51,124 nt of DNA, taken from positions 1 to 51,124 of the forward strand of contig CAMZLS010000007.1 of the NCBI GenBank assembly GCA_947311765.1. Direction: 5' to 3'. The notes under the pieces are model-generated. The model was not told where the DNA came from. It did no database searches and saw nothing but the letters and a program-made list of their open reading frames with translations. Below, piece after piece: positions 18,050 to 25,471 of the stretch; within the stretch, counting starts at the first letter, position 1; each line of letters starts with the position of its first letter. The position numbers were made by a program, and so were the translations under genes. This stretch comes from an uncultured Helicobacteraceae bacterium (GTDB lineage Bacteria > Campylobacterota > Campylobacteria > Campylobacterales > Sulfurimonadaceae).

Positions 18050-18961
18050 ATGAAAAAGATACTTTTAGCAATAGTGCTAGTAAACTTACAAGTCTTGGCT
18101 TTTGAGTATGGTTTAACTCCTGTAAAAGTGAATGAAAGCATTTACTGCTATTTTGGTAAGCCCGAAGTAATGAATAAAGAAAATAATGGAAATATGGTAA
18201 ATTCATGTTTCGTTAATATGGGAACAAGTTGGCTTGTCATCGACTCTGGTCCCTCTTACATGTACGCCAAAGAAGCACTCTTACATGTAAACAAAATTAA
18301 AAAAATGCCAGTGAAATTTGTGATAAACACTCATATTCATGACGATCATTGGCTTGGTAATGGTTATTTTGCTAGTCATGGAGCGACTATCATTGGTTCT
18401 ATGCTGTTTAAAAAAGAGATTCATTCTGATGAAACTCCTAGAATGGCGCATCGTATCTCCTCAGAGGCTTATGCCAATACAGTACCTACCATTCCCAGTA
18501 GATTTGTTTCTAAGGATGAAGATCTTGATATTGCTAGCTTACATGTAAAGCTTATTAATGTGGATTATAAAGCACATACGAATGGTGATCTTCTAGTGTA
18601 CATTCCTAAAATCAAAACACTTTTTGTAGGGGACTTGCTTTTTAATGATCGTTTGCCTTCTTTGCGTGATGGTGATATAAATGGTTGGTTGAAAGCACTT
18701 GAGATGATTAAAACCATGAACACAAGGACTCTTATTGGCGGACATGGCGATATTACAAACAAAAAGGCTTTGGATTTAACATATGAATATCTCACTAAAC
18801 TTCGCGAAAAAGTTCGTAAAGCGCTTGAAGAAGAGAAGGACATTTCTGAGGCACTAGAGTCTATCACAATGAAAGAGTATGAAGATACGGCACTCTTTGA
18901 TGTGATGCATAAACAAAATGTTGAAGTAGCATACCGAATGCTGGAATGGGAAAGTGAATAA
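18050..18961 (+). CDS. Secreted metallo-beta-lactamase-fold hydrolase, SoxH-like
   Basis: The 303-residue protein has a signal peptide (about 1-17) and the zinc motif THIHDDH (residues 94-100), with further metal-site segments AHTNGD, GDLLFND and GGHGD. Its position behind soxB matches SoxH-type proteins of sox clusters, whose reaction is not settled; hydrolysis of a thiol or persulfide adduct is an inference. TTACATGTAA copies at 18281 and 18539 encode Leu-His-Val segments. It begins nine bases after soxB with an AGGAAAG site. Confidence 0.85.
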   Translation: MKKILLAIVLVNLQVLAFEYGLTPVKVNESIYCYFGKPEVMNKENNGNMVNSCFVNMGTSWLVIDSGPSYMYAKEALLHVNKIKKMPVKFVINTHIHDDHWLGNGYFASHGATIIGSMLFKKEIHSDETPRMAHRISSEAYANTVPTIPSRFVSKDEDLDIASLHVKLINVDYKAHTNGDLLVYIPKIKTLFVGDLLFNDRLPSLRDGDINGWLKALEMIKTMNTRTLIGGHGDITNKKALDLTYEYLTKLREKVRKALEEEKDISEALESITMKEYEDTALFDVMHKQNVEVAYRMLEWESE

Positions 18962-19014
18962 GAGTCCTTTTTTTGCTTATCATTTTAGGTGTGTCGTTGA
19001 TGGCGATAGAGTAA
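18958..19014 (+). pseudogene. Possible remnant of a signal-peptide-encoding gene start
   Basis: In the gap between the hydrolase and the DsrE-like gene, the frame from ATA 18958 to TAA 19012 reads as 18 codons with signal-peptide character (basic residue, then LFLLIILGVSLMA). The initiating codon is ATA rather than ATG, and the frame stops at once. It may be a degraded beginning of another secreted sox accessory gene, or chance in T-rich DNA. Confidence 0.25.
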
Positions 19015-19046
19015 AGAAGCTATTTTTTAAATAAAGGAGAAAAATA

Positions 19047-19478
19047 ATGCGTATATTATTATCGCTACTGATTTTTATCAGTTTTATCCAAGCAGAGACA
19101 CGCTTTGCTGACCCAGAACCATCTATCATAGAGCCAAGACAGATTGTTTTTTCGGTGACTGAAGATAGTTCTCATGCGATAGATCATATATTAAGTGTTG
19201 CAAATAATGTCTTAAAATTTTATGGTCCAGAGAATGTGGAGATGGAGATAGTTGCCTACTCAAAAGGTATTCGACTCCTTTTAAATCGTGACCATTCAAC
19301 TATGATACGAGTTGATGCACTGATGCAGTATGGTGTCACATTTATCGCTTGTGGCAATACAATGAAAACGAAAAACATTAGAAAGGATCAGCTTATTAAG
19401 GGTTCAGAGATAGTGACTGCAGGTGTTGTAGAACTTCTTGAGCGTGTTCAAGAGGGCTGGCTTTATATTAAACCTTAA
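19047..19478 (+). CDS. Secreted DsrE/DsrF-like protein
   Basis: A 143-residue protein with a signal peptide (about 1-16) and a DsrE-like alpha/beta domain: (R)QIVFSVTED, the central VEMEIVAYSKGIRLLL strand and GVTFIACGNTMK with Cys102 at the position where DsrE-family sulfur carriers have their cysteine. DsrE relatives bind and transfer persulfide sulfur. A periplasmic version next to sox suggests handling of Sox-derived sulfur, by inference. An AAAGGAG site precedes ATG 19047. Confidence 0.82.
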   Translation: MRILLSLLIFISFIQAETRFADPEPSIIEPRQIVFSVTEDSSHAIDHILSVANNVLKFYGPENVEMEIVAYSKGIRLLLNRDHSTMIRVDALMQYGVTFIACGNTMKTKNIRKDQLIKGSEIVTAGVVELLERVQEGWLYIKP

Positions 19479-19487
19479 GGAGTTAGA

Positions 19488-20405
19488 ATGAGATTAATTT
19501 GGATTGCCATATTTGTGGTTTTAAGTATAAGTGGTGCAGTTGCCAAGGGTGATTTTCATCTTTTTGATATACAAAATGCTGATGCAAAGGTGACACCTGA
19601 AGTTATTGTAAAAGCTTTTGAAGCGAGTGGTTATGAAATTGCTGTCAATAGCGAGATGAATAAACCGTTTAAAATTCAGTTTCAACAGACAAATTTTAAA
19701 ATTTTCACACTTTTAACTCTCTTTCATACAGAGTTTTCGCAAGAGTTGGTAAAAAAACATGCAAATGCAGGTATTTTTGTTCCAATGGGTGTTGGTATCT
19801 ATCAAGGAAAGAATGAAGATATCTTACATGTAAGTATTTTAACAGCACAAGCACAAGCTAAAATCTTGGGATTTGATGATGTAATCTTGCATAAGATTGA
19901 AGAAGCAAACATGGCAGTTATGAAAAAAACCTTTCCAAAGGCAAAGATAAGTATCTCTAAAGATGCCATAAAAGCAAAAGGCCCATTAGTCACTATATTT
20001 AAAATGGAAGTTGATGAAGATTGGGAAGAGGCAAAAGAAGAGCTTCAGATGATGGTTGAAGATGGATTTAAGCCTTATGGTTTTGTAATGCCAGGATTTA
20101 CAGACTTTAATTACATAATGACTAAAGAAGAGACCATTGAGAGTCCTTATGATTTTTATGATACTTACTCTGTTTGCAAGCTACGAGTTATCTATACAGT
20201 CGCTAAAACACGTCCTGAAGCAGCAGCTTTTGCTCCATGTACATTAATGATGTATAAGAAAAAAGGTGAAGATAAAATCGTTATGGGATTTCCTGGGGTT
20301 TACAACTGGATGAGTAGCGCAGATATCAAAGATAAAGAGACAAGTGCAGTACTCATGAAAGCACAAATAGATTTTGAGACTATATTGAGAGAGGCTACAG
20401 AGTAG
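19488..20405 (+). CDS. Secreted DUF302-domain protein
   Basis: The 305-residue protein has a signal peptide (about 1-19) and two related halves. The second contains the DUF302 hallmark around FAPCTLMMYKKKGEDKIVMG followed by WMSSADI. DUF302 proteins often accompany sulfur oxidation genes but have no proven function. It starts 9 bases after the DsrE-like gene behind AAGGAG, so it is probably the last gene of the sox transcript. A TTACATGTAA copy lies at 19824. Confidence 0.8.
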   Translation: MRLIWIAIFVVLSISGAVAKGDFHLFDIQNADAKVTPEVIVKAFEASGYEIAVNSEMNKPFKIQFQQTNFKIFTLLTLFHTEFSQELVKKHANAGIFVPMGVGIYQGKNEDILHVSILTAQAQAKILGFDDVILHKIEEANMAVMKKTFPKAKISISKDAIKAKGPLVTIFKMEVDEDWEEAKEELQMMVEDGFKPYGFVMPGFTDFNYIMTKEETIESPYDFYDTYSVCKLRVIYTVAKTRPEAAAFAPCTLMMYKKKGEDKIVMGFPGVYNWMSSADIKDKETSAVLMKAQIDFETILREATE

Positions 20406-20503
20406 CCAGCCTCCTCGCACCCATCTACTTCATAAACAATACATATACTACACGATGTCAACAACTATACTCTTGAAATCACACCCCCTACGGGAGCGTA
20501 ATC

Positions 20504-21097
20504 TTAGGGAATTTTTGGTGGGTTTATTGCATCGCCTAAAAAGGCGTAGGATTTTCCGATTCTGGCTACTGGGTCGAACTCTATTGTCATTCGCTCTTTG
20601 TCTGTTATTGCTTCATCTTGAATATAAATCTTCTTGACATTTAAAACTAGAGGGATTGTTAAACCGCCACCAAGGTTTATTTCTTGGTTAAATTCACAAA
20701 AATAAGCTACTGGAACATTTTGAATCATTGGCACAAATTCATCAAACAGAGTTTCAGTTTGGATATTAAAAATATCTGCTTCACTGAGTTCTTTATCCAA
20801 CTCTTTTGAGCTAAAGTGCATTTTATCTAGACTTTTTTCATCCACCATACAGATAGTACACTTTTTAGTTTTACGTATATTAGCCAAAGTATCTTTTGGA
20901 GTACCATCAGATTTATGACCAACAGAGATGAGCACAGTTGCAGGATCCGAAGAGAGTCCTATAAAATAAGAAAATGGTGCTATGTTTATAAGCCCTTCAT
21001 CTTCTGTAACAACCCATGCAATAGGTCTCGGTATAATGGTTTGCGCCATAAGTTTGTATCTATCATTTACTTTACTATCTTCTAGATTAAAAATCAT
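20504..21097 (-). CDS. Flavin reductase-like (FMN-binding split barrel) protein
   Basis: The 197-residue protein begins with the flavin-reductase pattern TIIPRPIAWVVTEDEGLINIAPFSYF, followed by PATVLISVG and KDTLANI, typical of FMN-binding split-barrel reductases. It probably uses FMN with NAD(P)H; substrate unknown. It is the third gene of a minus-strand run starting with the DUF134 regulator, 24 bases after the NifX-like gene. Confidence 0.88.
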   Translation of the reverse strand: MIFNLEDSKVNDRYKLMAQTIIPRPIAWVVTEDEGLINIAPFSYFIGLSSDPATVLISVGHKSDGTPKDTLANIRKTKKCTICMVDEKSLDKMHFSSKELDKELSEADIFNIQTETLFDEFVPMIQNVPVAYFCEFNQEINLGGGLTIPLVLNVKKIYIQDEAITDKERMTIEFDPVARIGKSYAFLGDAINPPKIP

Positions 21098-21121
21098 TTT
21101 TTTTCCTTTAGTTATTTAAAT

Positions 21122-21487
21122 TTAATTTTTTATATTTCCAGCTAAAAAGTTTTTAACAACTTCATCTGCTGTGAGACCATCTTTTTTTCTAATTTTTTTA
21201 ACTTTTAAACCGATTGACTCTAAAGCTTCTCTCATATTTTCACCAACTGCCTGAACAAGAATAATATCACAGCCCTGCAAGCCTCTAACATCTTTGGCAT
21301 GTTCATTTGTATGCTCTTCGCTTCCCATATGCTTATGCGTATGTTGATGATGTGCTTCACCTTGTCCATGACGATTTGCTACAAATTTTACGATATTACC
21401 ATCTTCATAGATAACAAAAAATGCTGCCTGTCCTGTTCTTTTTGCTATTGTCTGTTTGTCTATATCTACTGTTATTACTATTTTCAT
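21122..21487 (-). CDS. His-rich NifX/NifB-type iron-molybdenum cofactor binding domain protein
   Basis: The 121-residue protein has the dinitrogenase Fe-Mo cofactor domain fold seen in NifX, NifY and the NifB C-terminus: an initial MKIVITVD strand, GCDIILVQAVGENMREALESIGLKV and a C-terminal helix. A histidine-rich insert (about residues 40-66, including HHQHTHKH) suggests metal binding. No nif genes are nearby, so it is probably a metal-cluster carrier of another kind. It lies between the DUF134 and flavin reductase genes. Confidence 0.8.
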   Translation of the reverse strand: MKIVITVDIDKQTIAKRTGQAAFFVIYEDGNIVKFVANRHGQGEAHHQHTHKHMGSEEHTNEHAKDVRGLQGCDIILVQAVGENMREALESIGLKVKKIRKKDGLTADEVVKNFLAGNIKN

Positions 21488-21503
21488 TTTTTTCTACTTT
21501 AGC

Positions 21504-21791
21504 TTAATTCTCTCTGTATTGAACACGAATGGCTTTTTGATTTACGAAAGCATCTGCTATTTTTTTTCTAGCAGACTCTACTAATCTTGAAAAAGTTGTT
21601 CGAGATATTCCCATTTTATCTGCAGACTCTTGTTGATAAAGAGATTCCAAGTCAGCTAAACGAATAGCTTCCATCTCATCTTCATAGATTATGACTCTTT
21701 GCAAGTTTTTTCTTTGTAATCCACAAGGCTTAAAGCAAAGCTCACTAAAATCAGCATCAATTTTTCTGTTAATTCGTTTTCTACCACGCAT
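21504..21791 (-). CDS. DUF134-family DNA-binding protein
   Basis: A small basic protein with the DUF134 pattern: RGRK(R) start, the F-x-P-x-G segment (CFKPCGLQ), EAIRLADLESLYQQESADKMGISRTTFSRLV helix-turn-helix and ARKKIADAF. The start at 21791 (MRGRK) fits the family better than an upstream ATG at 21800 and has a GGA eight bases before it. DUF134 proteins are often coded next to NifX-like domains, as here. It may control its own operon through the palindrome at 21830-21841. Confidence 0.82.
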   Translation of the reverse strand: MRGRKRINRKIDADFSELCFKPCGLQRKNLQRVIIYEDEMEAIRLADLESLYQQESADKMGISRTTFSRLVESARKKIADAFVNQKAIRVQYREN

Positions 21792-21821
21792 AATCTGCAT
21801 CCATATTTAAAATATAAACAA

Positions 21822-21841
21822 ATTATAGCGAACATATGTTC
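21822..21841 (-). promoter_or_regulatory. Promoter with perfect 12-base palindrome GAACATATGTTC
   Basis: On the minus strand a perfect -10 TATAAT (plus-strand 21822-21827) serves the DUF134 operon. The perfect palindrome GAACATATGTTC (21830-21841) lies two bases upstream, in the -10/-35 spacer, where a dimeric repressor would block polymerase. The DUF134 product is the obvious candidate. The palindrome and -10 are visible; the regulator is inferred. Confidence 0.5.
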
Positions 21842-21879
21842 ATAATATCAAGCTATTTTAAATATAAGCTATATACAGC

Positions 21880-21908
21880 TTGGAAAATTAGTAGGATGAG
21901 TATATAAT
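21880..21908 (+). promoter_or_regulatory. Promoter of the 21937 lipoprotein gene
   Basis: A -35-like TTGGAA (21880-21885) is separated by 17 bases from a perfect TATAAT (21903-21908). The ribosome-binding site AAAAGG (21925-21930) and ATG 21937 follow. Because transcription would start near 21915, the upstream in-frame GTG at 21913 is unlikely to be the start. Confidence 0.6.
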
Positions 21909-21936
21909 AGCAGTGACAAAACACAAAAGGTTTTCA

Positions 21937-22431
21937 ATGCGCTCTATTTTAATTCTCATCATGACACTCTTTTTCATCTCTGGATGCTCACGAACATCGG
22001 CATTTGATTTTTTTAAGATGGATTCCAATTATGAGAGGGCTGTTGATAATTTACAAACAGGAACTATAGTCAATTCATTTGAGACAAAAGCAATTCTTTC
22101 AACTATCTATCTCAATCGTGTCTATCCTGAAAAATATAATGATGGTGAATACTTTTTTGTATCTATATATCTGCGTGAGGATATTCGTCTTTACTTTAAA
22201 TCAGGAATGAATAATAAAAAGTATAAATTTACCCTCAATGGCGATCAGCCAATAGAGGGCAAAGAGCTAGAGACGGATGATGAACTACGCATAACAATGC
22301 CTATAACAAATGAGTGGAATCGTTACTATTTAGTGAAGTTTCCAAAACAGCAGATGAATAAACTTGACCTTATTTTAGAAAACGATGAATTTGACTCGGT
22401 TCACTTAGTGTATCAAAAAGATGAGCAATAG
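21937..22431 (+). CDS. Putative lipoprotein of unknown function
   Basis: The 164-residue precursor has a signal peptide ending in a lipobox (FISGC), so Cys17 is probably lipidated. The mature part is acidic and basic mixed, with beta-rich segments (EYFFVSIYL, RYYLVKFP, SVHLVYQ) and no motif I can name. ATG 21937 is chosen because AAAAGG precedes it by 6 bases. Its 3' end runs into the decayed slt remnant coming from the opposite strand. Confidence 0.75.
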   Translation: MRSILILIMTLFFISGCSRTSAFDFFKMDSNYERAVDNLQTGTIVNSFETKAILSTIYLNRVYPEKYNDGEYFFVSIYLREDIRLYFKSGMNNKKYKFTLNGDQPIEGKELETDDELRITMPITNEWNRYYLVKFPKQQMNKLDLILENDEFDSVHLVYQKDEQ

Positions 22432-22555
22432 AGATTTTCTCACCTAAAATCTCCTTAAAGTTTTTAGCACGACTTGGTGGTTTGGAGTTTATCTCTTTTA
22501 GGGTAACTGCATTAGCGCTAAAGGCTAAGGCAGTAAGAAACAAAAGTTTTATCAT
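22370..22555 (-). pseudogene. Truncated N-terminal remnant of a soluble lytic transglycosylase gene (slt)
   Basis: The frame begins at ATG 22555, overlapping the yggT stop (ATGA). It encodes a signal peptide (MIKLLFLTALAFSANA) and a short segment with KPPSRAKNF resembling the start of epsilonproteobacterial Slt proteins. It then runs into sequence antisense to the lipoprotein gene and stops after 61 codons. Campylobacter jejuni has gltX-yggT-slt in this order (Cj0845c-Cj0844c-Cj0843c, from memory), which supports a deletion of nearly all of slt. A genuine small secreted peptide is the alternative. Confidence 0.55.
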
Positions 22556-22842
22556 ACAACATTAGCGATAGAATTAATCACACTGACAAGTAAAACATCA
22601 GCAATCTGAAGAGCGATGATAATAATAAGCGGTGATAAATCAACACCATTGTAAACACTAGGAATATAACGACGCACAAGTACATAGGCAGGTTCTGTGA
22701 TACGATATAACAGCTGAACGATAGGATTATTTGGGTCAGGTCTTACCCAGGTCAAAAGCGATGCGATAATAACAACCCAAATATATATAGTTACAAGATT
22801 GTGCAAAATCCCACCTAGTCCAAAAATAATATTACTCATCAT
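22552..22842 (-). CDS. YggT-family membrane protein
   Basis: The 96-residue protein has the YggT pattern: a first hydrophobic helix with ASLLTWVRPDPNNPIVQLLYRITEP, then a second helix pair rich in Ile, Leu and Val (SPLIIIIALQIADVLL). YggT proteins are inner-membrane proteins of uncertain role, implicated in osmotic or envelope stress in some bacteria. It overlaps gltX by four bases and the slt remnant by three. Confidence 0.88.
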   Translation of the reverse strand: MMSNIIFGLGGILHNLVTIYIWVVIIASLLTWVRPDPNNPIVQLLYRITEPAYVLVRRYIPSVYNGVDLSPLIIIIALQIADVLLVSVINSIANVV

Positions 22843-24074
22843 TTTATAATCTCCTCAAGATAATTTTTTAAATAGGGATAAAGTTTTGAAATATCAACTT
22901 CATCTTCTGTGCCCGTAAGCAAGAATGAGAGAGGCTTTAAGAGTCTATCACCTTCAAACTTACTCTCTTTTTCAAGATAGGCTATAAATGAATCAAACTT
23001 CTCAAAATGAGGTGCTTTTTGAAAAATATCACATATGGTTTGAGCCTCTTTTGTAAAAGAGTCAGGAACTTTTTTAGAAGCAAAGATTGGCTCGATTTTT
23101 GCACGAAGTTCTTGCAAAGTAGCTACTTCTTTAAGATAAATCTTAGCGATTTTACCAATATCATTATCCGCAAAACCAACATAACGAGAGAGCTCTTTAT
23201 CATCAAGCACTATAAGATGCTCTTTATTGATAGAGCAAAGTCTCTCTTTATCAAACTGCGCAGGGGCATAAGAGATACTCTCAAGAGAGAACCACTCTTG
23301 CGCCTCTTTTAGGGTGAAAATTTCTTTTGGTGTTGTATTGTTTAAGCAGATAAGATAGTTCGCTATAGCTTCAGGTAAAAAGCCCTCTTCAAGCAGTGAT
23401 TTAACACTTACATCATCTGAGATACTAGGAAGATGCGCATATTTTATTTTTTTATTGTAGTTCAAAGCTTGGCGAATGGCTATCTGTTTGGGCGTATTGT
23501 CTCTGTGTGCTTCATCACGAATAATCATAGAGATATCACTAATCATATCATCAACCGCAGATGCGAAGTTTTGGGTAGAGTTTTTATCCTTATCTAAGAT
23601 GATAAAACTATCAATCTCCTCAGGCGTATAATCACTCTCACCCATAATAATATCGCTTACATGTAAGCTCTTTTTAGGTTTTTTAATACGGATAACAAAA
23701 GGGTTCATATTGTCAATAACAAGTTCAGCAGGTAAGTTTTCACAAGTACCATCATAAGGAGTCTCGTCCTCTAGCTTTTTTGGTCTGCAAAAACAGTTAA
23801 ATGCCTCTTTTTCATGAAGAAGTTGCAATGCCATAGCGCGATGATGTCTTAGATTGTTGCTTTGGTAAATAACTTCTTGGTACTCGATACCAAAAAGCCC
23901 TAAAATATCAAGAATTTCTTGGTCTTTTCCTTTGATATTGCACTCTTTGTCAGCATCTTCAATGCGCACAATAAAAGCTTCACTATTTTGTTTTGATATA
24001 AGATAGTTGAAAATTGCAAAACGGAGATTTCCGATATACATATCACCCGTAGGTGATGGTGCGAAACGTAGCAT
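22839..24074 (-). CDS. gltX: Glutamyl-tRNA synthetase paralogue with altered catalytic signatures
   Basis: The 411-residue protein aligns by eye along its whole length to discriminating or non-discriminating bacterial GluRS: FAPSPTG at the start, RIED, NTPKQ, and the LLEEGFLPEAIANYL and C-terminal YPYLKNYL segments. Key motifs depart from the family. The HIGH-equivalent is YIGN (Tyr13 instead of His), RIEDTD is RIEDAD, R-G-E-D-H is RDEAH (186-190), and the KMSKS loop between HLP (214-216) and VSVKSLL is missing. The frame is intact with no stop. Epsilonproteobacteria usually have two GluRS, so this may be an inactive or repurposed copy. It begins an operon with yggT and the slt remnant. Confidence 0.85.
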   Translation of the reverse strand: MLRFAPSPTGDMYIGNLRFAIFNYLISKQNSEAFIVRIEDADKECNIKGKDQEILDILGLFGIEYQEVIYQSNNLRHHRAMALQLLHEKEAFNCFCRPKKLEDETPYDGTCENLPAELVIDNMNPFVIRIKKPKKSLHVSDIIMGESDYTPEEIDSFIILDKDKNSTQNFASAVDDMISDISMIIRDEAHRDNTPKQIAIRQALNYNKKIKYAHLPSISDDVSVKSLLEEGFLPEAIANYLICLNNTTPKEIFTLKEAQEWFSLESISYAPAQFDKERLCSINKEHLIVLDDKELSRYVGFADNDIGKIAKIYLKEVATLQELRAKIEPIFASKKVPDSFTKEAQTICDIFQKAPHFEKFDSFIAYLEKESKFEGDRLLKPLSFLLTGTEDEVDISKLYPYLKNYLEEIIK

Positions 24075-24084
24075 TAAGATTCCT

Positions 24085-24238
24085 AAAATAATTTTGCAAA
24101 TAATAGCACTTAGGCACTTATGATGCTCTAAAGTTATATCTATTAGGTAAAAAACTTAACTTTCGCACATAAAACCTAACTCTTTTTGAATGATAACAAT
24201 AAGATTTTTAAAATAATTTTACAATGTTTATGATGCTC
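24085..24238. repeat. Imperfect direct duplication in the gltX upstream region
   Basis: AAAATAATTTTGCAA (24085-24099) and AAAATAATTTTACAA (24210-24224) are each followed by TTATGATGCTC (24118-24128 and 24228-24238), at different distances. The 170-base gap between the gltX start and the flavoprotein gene therefore contains two diverged copies of one segment. No gene is seen in it. A TATTAT -10-like element for gltX is visible on the minus strand near the first copy. Confidence 0.45.
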
Positions 24239-24244
24239 AGGAAT

Positions 24245-25471
24245 TTATAGGTTTTTTGCAGCCAGATAAGCACTAGCAAAAGCAAAGTGAAGATTGTAGC
24301 CACCACGCTCGCCGACGATATCGAGTACTTCACCAGCAAAATAGAGCCCTTTTACAAGTTGCGACTGCATTGTTTTAGGGTCTATTTTTTCTGTTGAGAT
24401 ACCACCACCGCTGACTTCTGCATGTCTGAAACCATGCGTATCATTCACCTCAAAATGCCATTGGCTTATATTAAAGAGGATTTTTTTGAGCTCTTTTCTT
24501 GTAATATCTCGACATAATGTGTGCGGATTTATCTTGCATGTAAGCAGAAGTTGCGGAATGATTTTTGATGCAATCAAACCTACTAAAAGTTGCTCTATTG
24601 AGCGATAAGGGAGCTCTTTTATGAGTTGTGTTAGTTTGGCTTGAAGTTGTGTGTTTGTAAATTGTGGCAGAAGATTGAGCGTGATACTCACATGCTGATG
24701 GTTTATAAGTGCCAGAGAAGCGCCTTGGGAAATATCCAAGATAGCGAAACCTGAAATGCCGTATTTTGTAAAAAGTAGGTCTCCATAAACTGTCTCACGC
24801 TTTTGGCGGTCTATAAAAAGTGTCACACTTCCACTAAGCTTAATCCCAGCCATTTTAGCAACTAAAGTAGAATTGAGATGCAGTTGCACTAAAGAGGGAT
24901 AGCTTGGTATGATTTCATGTCCAAAATTTCGTGCGAGTTGATACCCCTCAATTGAGCCACCTAATTGTAAAGCCGCTTCACTTCCTGTGCAGATAATTAA
25001 GGCATCAAAACTCTCTGTTTGAACTATAAATTGACTATTTTTTTTCTCAATCTTTTGAATATTTTGATTATAAAGTATCTTTACATGTAAGGATAAGGCT
25101 TGATTTTGTAAAAGCATCTGAACACTTTTAGCTTCATTGGAGAGTGGATAGACGCGTCCATCTTCTTTGATATCTAAAAAAAGTCCCAAAGAGCTACAGA
25201 ACTTCTCAAACTCTTTAAAAGTAAACTGTCTCAGTGCATCTTGAACAAAGCTTGGATTCTCACCAAAATAGTTGCTTACATGTAAGGAGGTGTTGGAGAT
25301 ATTACAGCGACCATTTCCAGAGGCTAAAATCTTTTTGCCTACCTTATCGCTTTTTTCAAAGAGAGTAACACTATGACCTGCTTTTGCAGCAGTGATTGCA
25401 GCCATTAAGCCTGCTGCACCACCACCAATAATGGCTACATTTTTACTCAAATGAGATTGACTTTTGTCCAT
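24245..25471 (-). CDS. HI0933/YhiN-family flavoprotein
   Basis: The protein of about 408 residues begins with a Rossmann FAD loop (AIIGGGAAGLMAA), then FEKSDKVGKKILASGNGRCNISN, the family signature. It ends with GGGIS and FAGEVLDIVGERGGYNLHFAFASAYLAA. These are putative FAD/NAD(P)-binding oxidoreductases (BaiN-like) whose substrate is mostly unknown. ATG 25471 is chosen, but a TTG at 25483 is possible. It overlaps the preceding solute-binding gene by about 29 bases. TTACATGTAA copies are at 25081 and 25276. Confidence 0.9.
   Translation of the reverse strand: MDKSQSHLSKNVAIIGGGAAGLMAAITAAKAGHSVTLFEKSDKVGKKILASGNGRCNISNTSLHVSNYFGENPSFVQDALRQFTFKEFEKFCSSLGLFLDIKEDGRVYPLSNEAKSVQMLLQNQALSLHVKILYNQNIQKIEKKNSQFIVQTESFDALIICTGSEAALQLGGSIEGYQLARNFGHEIIPSYPSLVQLHLNSTLVAKMAGIKLSGSVTLFIDRQKRETVYGDLLFTKYGISGFAILDISQGASLALINHQHVSITLNLLPQFTNTQLQAKLTQLIKELPYRSIEQLLVGLIASKIIPQLLLTCKINPHTLCRDITRKELKKILFNISQWHFEVNDTHGFRHAEVSGGGISTEKIDPKTMQSQLVKGLYFAGEVLDIVGERGGYNLHFAFASAYLAAKNL

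Noticed and set aside
20455-20637. A 60-codon plus-strand frame opposite the flavin reductase end
   Set aside because: It overlaps a well-supported reductase on the other strand and has an Arg/Leu-rich antisense composition.
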